A stretch of 64,000 nucleotides of DNA, from positions 580,233,606-580,297,605 of the forward strand of contig OX422217.1 of assembly GCA_949130495.1 (NCBI GenBank), in the 5' to 3' direction. The notes under the pieces were generated by a model that saw nothing but the letters and a program-made list of their open reading frames with translations, did not search any database and was not told where the DNA came from. The translations under genes were made by a program, and so were the position numbers. The stretch comes from Sambucus nigra. Lineage: Eukaryota; Streptophyta; Magnoliopsida; Dipsacales; Adoxaceae. Below, piece by piece: positions 57,908 through 64,000 of the stretch (the stretch's first letter is position 1; each line of letters begins with the position of its first letter).

Positions 57908-58376
57908 CTCGACCAAATGATGATTAAACATTTTTGGGATCAAAACATGAGATCACAAAACAAGATTATATGATGAAACTTGGATCTCATAAACTGGGTG
58001 TAAAGGAGGTTATATGAAGCTTTATTTTTCTCATTGAAAAACCCTTACATTACTGAATTGCCTCAGGTCATATATATCTTGAAAAATGTGTAAAACTGAT
58101 GGCACAAATTTTGAGGCATGTTTCGTGACGTTGTTCGAACAAAAATAAGATCTTGTTAGAATGAATTAATCTCTCTCATTTTAACAAAACAAATTCATTC
58201 AAATGACATACCTGAACTCATTGGAATGAGTTTCAAACGAGCACATAATCTCATGTTGAAAGTTAGGCAGTAAGCTCTCATTTGAATGAAAACATCAACC
58301 TCGTTCTAAAAATTGTTTTCAAAAAATAACCTCAATAATTTTCAAAACCATGCAAACAGAAAACCAGGGATCAACT
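57908..58376 (-). repeat. Diverged copia LTR fragment E (right part)
   Basis: It continues the E segment after the element F insertion (GATTAAACATTTTTGGGATC matches 40047-40067). The remainder resembles the Sirevirus-like LTR with decayed palindromes such as TTGTTCGAACAAAA (near 58131) and TCATTTGAATGAAA. It stops at TGTAATACCC, where another LTR starts. Confidence 0.65.
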
Positions 58377-58812
58377 TGTAATACCCTGTATTTTCGTAAT
58401 AATTAATTAATGGCAAAATTAATTAATTATTTGCGATGAGTTGTTATTTGTAGGTGACATGCAATATGTCACTTATTATTATGATATATGTTATTTGTTG
58501 ATAAATGTTTCATATATGTAGTTGTATATGTGTTACGTGAATTAGTAGTTTTTGGACATCGGCATAATATACGCTAATTCAGTAATTACGTAGTGTTAGT
58601 GACTAATTATAATGGGAGACTATGGAATGGTTAGGTATTAGGTTTCAGGGGGTTCCTTATTCGAATTATTTCACTAGTATCGAGTCTTACCGATTATAAA
58701 GTAGTTTCTTATAATGCTAAGTCACACGTAACATTTTATTAATTAAATTTTAACTTAATTGTCTCGTACCAACTTAATAAGTTAAATTATTGAAAAATTA
58801 ATTTATTAAAAT
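58377..58812 (+). repeat. Start of another gypsy LTR (TGTAATACCC type)
   Basis: Begins TGTAATACCCTGTATTTTCG, as plant chromovirus LTRs do and as element F does on the minus strand. About 440 AT-rich bases follow before a coding segment begins. No second LTR or primer site is visible. Confidence 0.55.
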
Positions 58813-59622
58813 ATGTTATATTTTGAGGTTTCATTTGGGACATTTAGAATGTCCATTAAAATAGTGGGTTTTAAGTCTATTGGGTTAGTACATGACTTGG
58901 GTGGAGTTTTAGGCCATTTGAGACATTTATTCGTTGAATTTTGTCAATATTTTGATGTGGTCCCTCTAAGATTAATCCCCAATACTTGGAGGCTTGTAAA
59001 TGGGGTACATTATTTAAATGAACTTCATGGTACCCATATTGGGATTCTTGAATTAATGTATTGTTACAAATGGGGAACAATAGGAGATAATACCTATGAT
59101 TTGAAGACTAGGTAGGCCAATAGGGCATTAGTAGTTAACTTGCATGATTTCAATAAGGATTATTGGGATTACGGAGTAACGGTGAAGAAATGACAGTATG
59201 CTCCCCTTCTAGAGGGGGTAAATACACTGTTCCCAAATGACCCCAAGAAGGGCATGGCATAGGTCGGTCGGCTAACACTATGAATTTTTTTTTCTTCAAT
59301 TCTTACTAACTGTTTGATGATATGTCGACTAATAATTCATGCTTTATTTTTGTAGAGGAAATTAAGAAGAGGTGTCCTACGGAGGGTGAGGTGAACTTTG
59401 ACGAGTTGAAGTTCTTGTGGTCCATTCACCAAAGAATCGGTAAAGAGAACCCTGGAGTTTCTTCTGTCTTGTTGGAGTATAAAAGCTCTATTACATCTTT
59501 TGTGGCCCAGCCAACTAAAGTTATTCCCCAAGCTCCCATCAACTTGGATGAGAAACCCCTTTCAACTTCTTCTGTTATCGAGTCTTTTTTAGCAGATAAG
59601 GAATTAAGACTAGGAGGGATAT
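58813..59622 (+). pseudogene. PF04195-like gene fragment, two exons, + strand
   Basis: The first frame (58813-59115, continuing broken to about 59260) contains LGHLRHLFVEFCQYFDVVPL, RLIPNTWRLVNGVHYLNEL, ELMYCYKWG and VVNLHDFNKDYWDYGV. This is the pattern of the antisense genes of A, B and C (FPLHPxI...L.PNxWR...YYxFS...NWKxxFFF). A GT at about 59261 and the acceptor TTTATTTTTGTAG at 59353 would splice to EIKKRCPTEGEVNFDELKFL and IHQRIGKENPG. The second exon is cut at 59623 by the CACTA-like terminus. A TAG near 59113 and a TGA near 59192 break the first exon. Confidence 0.6.
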
Positions 59623-59799
59623 CACTACACCAAAAGATTTATTTTGTAACGGATTATTTTTCTATTTGTAATGGATTTTATCCATCATAAATTTATGATG
59701 GTTGAAAAAGTTACAAATTGAACACAACCGTTAGAATATGTTATTAAATGTGGCAAACTTCATTGAAAGAAAAAAAATGGATATCAGGCGCATAACTCC

Positions 59800-62700
59800 A
59801 ATATACACTACCTTTTAACAAAACCCACTCCTCTCTACCTCAAACTCTCCCAAATCACTTTAACCTCCGACCTCTCATTGCCTCCAAATTCTCTCCCTCT
59901 CCTTTTCACCGACCCCTCTTCGTCTCTCCTCGGCAATTTTCAGTGAAGTTTTATTTGTTGAGAGGGATTTTGGAGGGTTAATTCTATAAAAAGTAAGATG
60001 AGTTCTCCCCCTTTTTTTATTTGCAATTTGTATATTAATATGAATTTATAAATTTGTATTTCATATATACTCTTTATATTTTGTTAATTAGTATTCTCAA
60101 TACACATATGTTATTATTAAATTTTTGGTTTCCTTTATATTTGTTCATCCTCTATTTCATCTAAGATTTATTGTCTCAACTTTGATAATATAGGTGGTGA
60201 ATTTAGGGTTTCTTGGTGGTGTTTGATGTTAACTTTACAGGTTTCTTATATGGAATTTTGAAAGTTCTAAGTAGGGGGGAAATGGATTCAGTAGTTCATT
60301 ATCTTTGTTTTCAAAGTTTAACATGAAAGTGGTACCTTTCTCTCTCTCTCTCTCTATCTATCTCTCTCTCAAATGAAAATATGACTCTTGGAGTGTAAGC
60401 ATTGGAGTTTCCTTTGTTGTATATGTACAACATACAACACTATTGGTGTGAAAATTCTTAGAGGTAGGAATTATGGTAAATAGTATAATAAATCAAATTG
60501 GATATTATTTAATAGATCCTTACAGTTAAATTGTGTTTTCATTTGGAAGTAGCACAAATATATTGGTCATTTTCTTTCTTTTCATAAAATTTGTGGAATT
60601 TATGTGATGTTTTCGAACTAAGAATTGAATTATACTATAACAAGTGTTTTTCTTGATTTTGCAAATAGTCCTCATTTCCATTCTATTATTGATTTACTGA
60701 AGTTTGTATCTGTTGGGCAAGATTTTGTATTTTTCTTTGTGCGCATTTAAAACATTTCGCGTGTAGTTTTATGTGTAACCTAGTTGGACAAATCAAACCA
60801 AAATTTAATATAAAGATATATCTTTCAAAAAATAGTATATAATAGGTGTTGTATGTATGTATCCTACAAATTGAATATCATGTACGTATCTCATTAGGTT
60901 TTGTATCATGTGTTATAACTTAGTTATTGATGCATTAAGTCATCGAAACATTATGTGTATTGTATCGTTTTACTCAAAAAACATATTATATGTATCATAG
61001 AGTGTATCAAATGACATTGACCACCTGAGAATAGATGAAAGACTTAGACTCACTTTGTTTTCATATGTGCCTTACCACTTAGTAGTTTAATTTCATTATC
61101 TTGGACTAATATATATATATATATATATATATACTGTACTTCAATATAATATGTTGTCTTTATATTTTTCACTTTCAGAGAGAAATTTAAGGCCATTTTG
61201 TTTGAGTTGTTGAAGTTATTTCTATTGAAACAACAATCAATCTATTATTTACAACAATAGGAGGCTCGTTTTCTCTTTATTACATTGCGACTCCTTTATT
61301 TGATGTCCACAACTAAGTGTATATGTGTGTATTTATAATATGATTTGAGGTACTCTATATGTTACTATTTGATGCGTAACATTTCTCTAAAAGAGTTGAA
61401 ACCTAGCATTTTTTGTTTTTGTGACAGATTCTTCATTTCAATTACCGGAGTTTTCAAATTTTGTACCTTTTCCATTTATTCCCGTGAGTGAAAAAATATA
61501 GTGTTTATGTGTGTGTTTTGTGTTTCAATATATGTTTTTGTTTTGTTACTCTGAAATATTTCTTTTGCTTATGTGTTACTTTTGTGTTCTATCTTGAAAG
61601 TGAAAAATAACCTAGTCGTTTGATATGTTAAAATCCGATTCGTTTATTTGATGTCTTTTTAGATTCACATGTATAAATAATTTGGTTCAAGATTATTTTG
61701 TTCTTACTCTTTTGGTGAATACCTAAGACTAAAACATAAATAAGATGTAATATTTTGTTTGAACTTCTTCATTTATTGATCTCTCTGTATACCCGTTGTC
61801 TATGTGTCTGTGAACTTATTTACATGATGCCTGTTGTATATACATAATCGTTGTTTCTGTGTAGGTGACCTTGTCTTCTTTTTGAACTCTGTATATACAA
61901 CACAAGAGTTATAATGACCACTAGTATATGTTGTTTGCATGTTTGTGACCTTATTTTCATGTGAAGTTTCAATTGCCTCCTCTATACTCTGAAGTCACTT
62001 ATTTATCTTTCTAAATGTTTTATTCATATTATATGTGTTATAGCATCTAATAAAATTTGCACTTTAAATAATTTATCATCAAGCATATATCGTCTCATTT
62101 TTCTTTCTACTTTGTTCATTCATATTCGTCGTCATAGAATCTATTGTATTTTGCACATTAACAAATTTATCTTCAGATATAAATCGCCTTTAATGTGATT
62201 CTAAGAATCTTGAGGGCTCACTTTTTACCCAATTGATGAGATTCTAAGAATCTTGAGGAATTAATATGTGTTTTATCTTCTTATTTATCTTATATCTATT
62301 TAACTTTCAAGTTATTTTTTTTCTTTTCATTAATGTTTAAGTTGAAGATTTTGATTTACTCCTCATTCATTTAATTACAAGTTATTGAATGGCTTCCAGG
62401 TGGTTGATGGTTTCGCTAAATAGTTTAATTACTATTCTATAACCCATACAATTCAGATCGGTAGTTGGGTGGATTGGAATAGAAACTATGCAACCAAAGA
62501 CAATAAATTTGGCGATGCTTACGGGAGTTGAAGAGCGTGCGGTGACTACAAAATTTCAATGGGACTTAAAGTAAGTTATTATTCACTTTTAGGTTTTCTC
62601 TGTGTTACTAACCATTTGTTGACATGATTACCAAAGAAGAAACCCTATTGAAGTATTTTTTACATTAAGTTTAAAGTTGTTATTCATAAGTTTTACATGG

Positions 62701-63514
62701 AGTTAAAGTCTGTTTATACAAATGTTCAGTTTTGTTTATATGGATGTTGATTCCAAATGCGATTTATGTGTAACAAGAAGTTATTTTTATTTAGTGAAAT
62801 TCATTTAAGGTATGAAAGTATGTTTCTGATATATTTTGTTTCTCTCATGCCTCATTTCTTTATCTCAGGGCTCATTATTTTTAAAACATATTGATCGCCA
62901 ATGCTTTAATTTTGATTTTCTTTCTTTAGTTTCTTATTTGATAAAATGAAACTACCTAAAATGAAGTCTATTAGAGAAAGTGATGTGTTTTTTTCACTTA
63001 TATGAACCTAATTGTGTTGTTTTCACTCTATGTGTTTGGATCTGGGTTTGTTGTTTAAGTTTATTTATTTTTATTTTTTAGTGCCTTATTTACTGGTTCT
63101 ATAAGATTGTATATTTTGTATTGCTCCAATAATGATGGAAACTGATACTAGCATCCTTTGTTAGCACTTTATATTTCACCAAATTTGATAGGTGAACCTT
63201 TTCCTTTGTTGGAGTAATTATTGTAACATTTTCTAAGGTATACATCACTTTAACGCCGAGGCATTTGTTTTAGAACACACACATGGAGGAAATTAGGTTA
63301 TGTTGGAATAATTGGATATTGGGGCACTAATTCCATATATTGGTTTCAAGAAAATATAATTGTTAAGTTAATATAGTTTGATTTGACTTTGTTATTAGTA
63401 TGATATTTTATAATGATATAAATTTATAAGTAATGGTCGATTTTGAATGGTATTATTATTATAGCTTCTTAGCTTAAAGGGAAAAAGCAAGGAAATGATG
63501 AGATCTGACAAGGG
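59800..63514 (+). other. Pyrimidine-rich leader and T-rich intron-like stretch
   Basis: A CT-rich block at 59825-59945 resembles a plant 5' untranslated leader. The 3.5 kb after it are strongly T-rich on +, as plant introns are, with no long frame. A (TC)n run is at 60340-60372 and a (TA)n run at 61108-61134. A 19-base direct repeat (GATTCTAAGAATCTTGAGG) is at 62197 and 62240. A short exon-like frame near 62470-62572 (ETMQPKTINLAMLTGVEERA, then GTAAGTT) is not identified. Confidence 0.45.
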
Positions 63515-64000
63515 GTCACGATAATTCATGAATAGATGACATTCCTGAATTGATTTAGGGTTTTGAAGATGTTGGGCCACTAGAATGTAGCCCGATTTCC
63601 TTGAAGAAATTGATAACTCTTTCCATGGACATAAAGCATAGAGAAAGGTAAATGGCATTTGTTCTGTTATTAATTTATCATATTGGGAAATTTTTCTATA
63701 GAAGATATTGTTAATGGTTTTATCATACTTCTGAAATATGTAGAAGACACGACACTTAATATTCTTAATGCTTCAAACGAGCTTGCTCTTTTCCTGCCCA
63801 GGGAAGTCATCGATGGTGTGTTAGTCCTAATGAATTTAGATGAAATCAAAAGCAGATTGCTCCCAAATTATAGTGGGAGTGAGACTATGAATATGGATCG
63901 GTCACTCATTGTTCCCTGCCATACTAGTGAGAGGATACTATGGTGTTAGAGAGGTGTAACAGGGTGGGCAGTGGAGGATGTGGAGGATTAAATAGTGTAA
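63515..64000 (+). pseudogene. Fragment of an MA3-domain translation factor (PDCD4/MRF-like)
   Basis: The + frame reads VTIIHE, then DDIPELI, CSPISLKKLITLSMDIKHRE and MAFVLL. After a frameshift near 63680 it continues FSIEDIVNGFIILLKYVEDT, LNASNELALFLPREVIDGVL, NYSGSETM and TGWAVEDVED. Plant MA3-domain translation regulators have PIFLKKLITLAMDRKNREKE, FSTEDIVNGFVMLLESAEDT and GGTGWAVEDAKDK in that order, in their third MA3 repeat. Stops lie at 63530, 63658 and 63946. It continues past the window end. The intact protein binds eIF4A and tunes translation. The lack of introns suggests a single exon or a processed copy. Confidence 0.86.

Larger units (their letters stand above)
59623..64000 (+). 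mobile_element. CACTA-like transposon, left end
   Basis: CACTACACCAAAA interrupts an open exon and is preceded by TAT, a candidate 3-bp target duplication. It is followed by subterminal words TTTGTAACGGATT (59646) and TTTGTAATGGATT (59668) and an inverted AAAGTTACAAATTG. CACTA ends with subterminal GTAACGGATT-like repeats are typical of plant En/Spm elements. The right end is outside the window, so extent and identity are not proven. Confidence 0.6.

Overview
The window is plant nuclear DNA, most likely from a flowering plant with a large, repeat-rich genome, and I find no intact host gene in it. The evidence is plant-type Ty3/gypsy and Ty1/copia retrotransposons nested in each other, a plant-type Helitron end, a CACTA-like terminus, and broken pieces of plant housekeeping genes (theta glutathione transferase, plastid dihydrolipoamide acetyltransferase, ribosomal protein L23, an MA3-domain translation factor). 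Almost every reading frame carries stops or frameshifts, so most coding features are pseudogenes. The species cannot be named from the sequence.

Layout. 1-690 is the 3' part of a long gypsy LTR (family F), sitting in element A. 691-18438 is element A, a Tat-lineage Ty3/gypsy element on the + strand: protease, RT, RNase H, second (archaeal-type) RNase H, integrase, a 208-bp minisatellite, an antisense gene and a 3' LTR. Its integrase is split by element B (4021-11934), which has 719/720-bp LTRs and target-site copies TAGTT/CAGTT. B has no pol but keeps gag remnants and its own antisense gene. 18439-19560 is a copia-type LTR end, leader and gag remnant (G). 19561-26427 is a third Tat-like element (C), 5'-truncated, again with a tandem repeat, an antisense gene and a 3' LTR.

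26428-39480 holds a minus-strand gypsy pol fragment (D), interrupted at 27722-38243 by a solo LTR of family F. That solo LTR was itself split twice: by a gene-capturing Helitron (about 28290-33346) and by a 2.4-kb solo LTR (33803-36188, perfect AATAT target duplication) full of minisatellite. 39575-58376 is a decayed copia LTR (E) flanking a 7-kb gag-only Sirevirus-like element (40122-47149) and a 10.7-kb chromovirus of family F (47232-57902, minus strand). 58377-59622 is a gypsy LTR start plus a two-exon antisense-type gene fragment, cut by a CACTA-like terminus at 59623. A T-rich, intron-like stretch follows, and the window ends inside an MA3-domain gene fragment.

The most interesting system is the antisense gene of the Tat-like elements. 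In A, B and C the region between the pol-side tandem repeat and the 3' LTR encodes, on the opposite strand, a spliced gene with recognisable splice sites. It resembles the family annotated as 'putative gypsy type transposon' (PF04195-like), followed by an acidic or basic linker and a coiled-coil tail. It survives in B, which has lost pol. B is also sprinkled with the CpG-rich palindrome CCGCGG. All family assignments are read by eye, without a database search.
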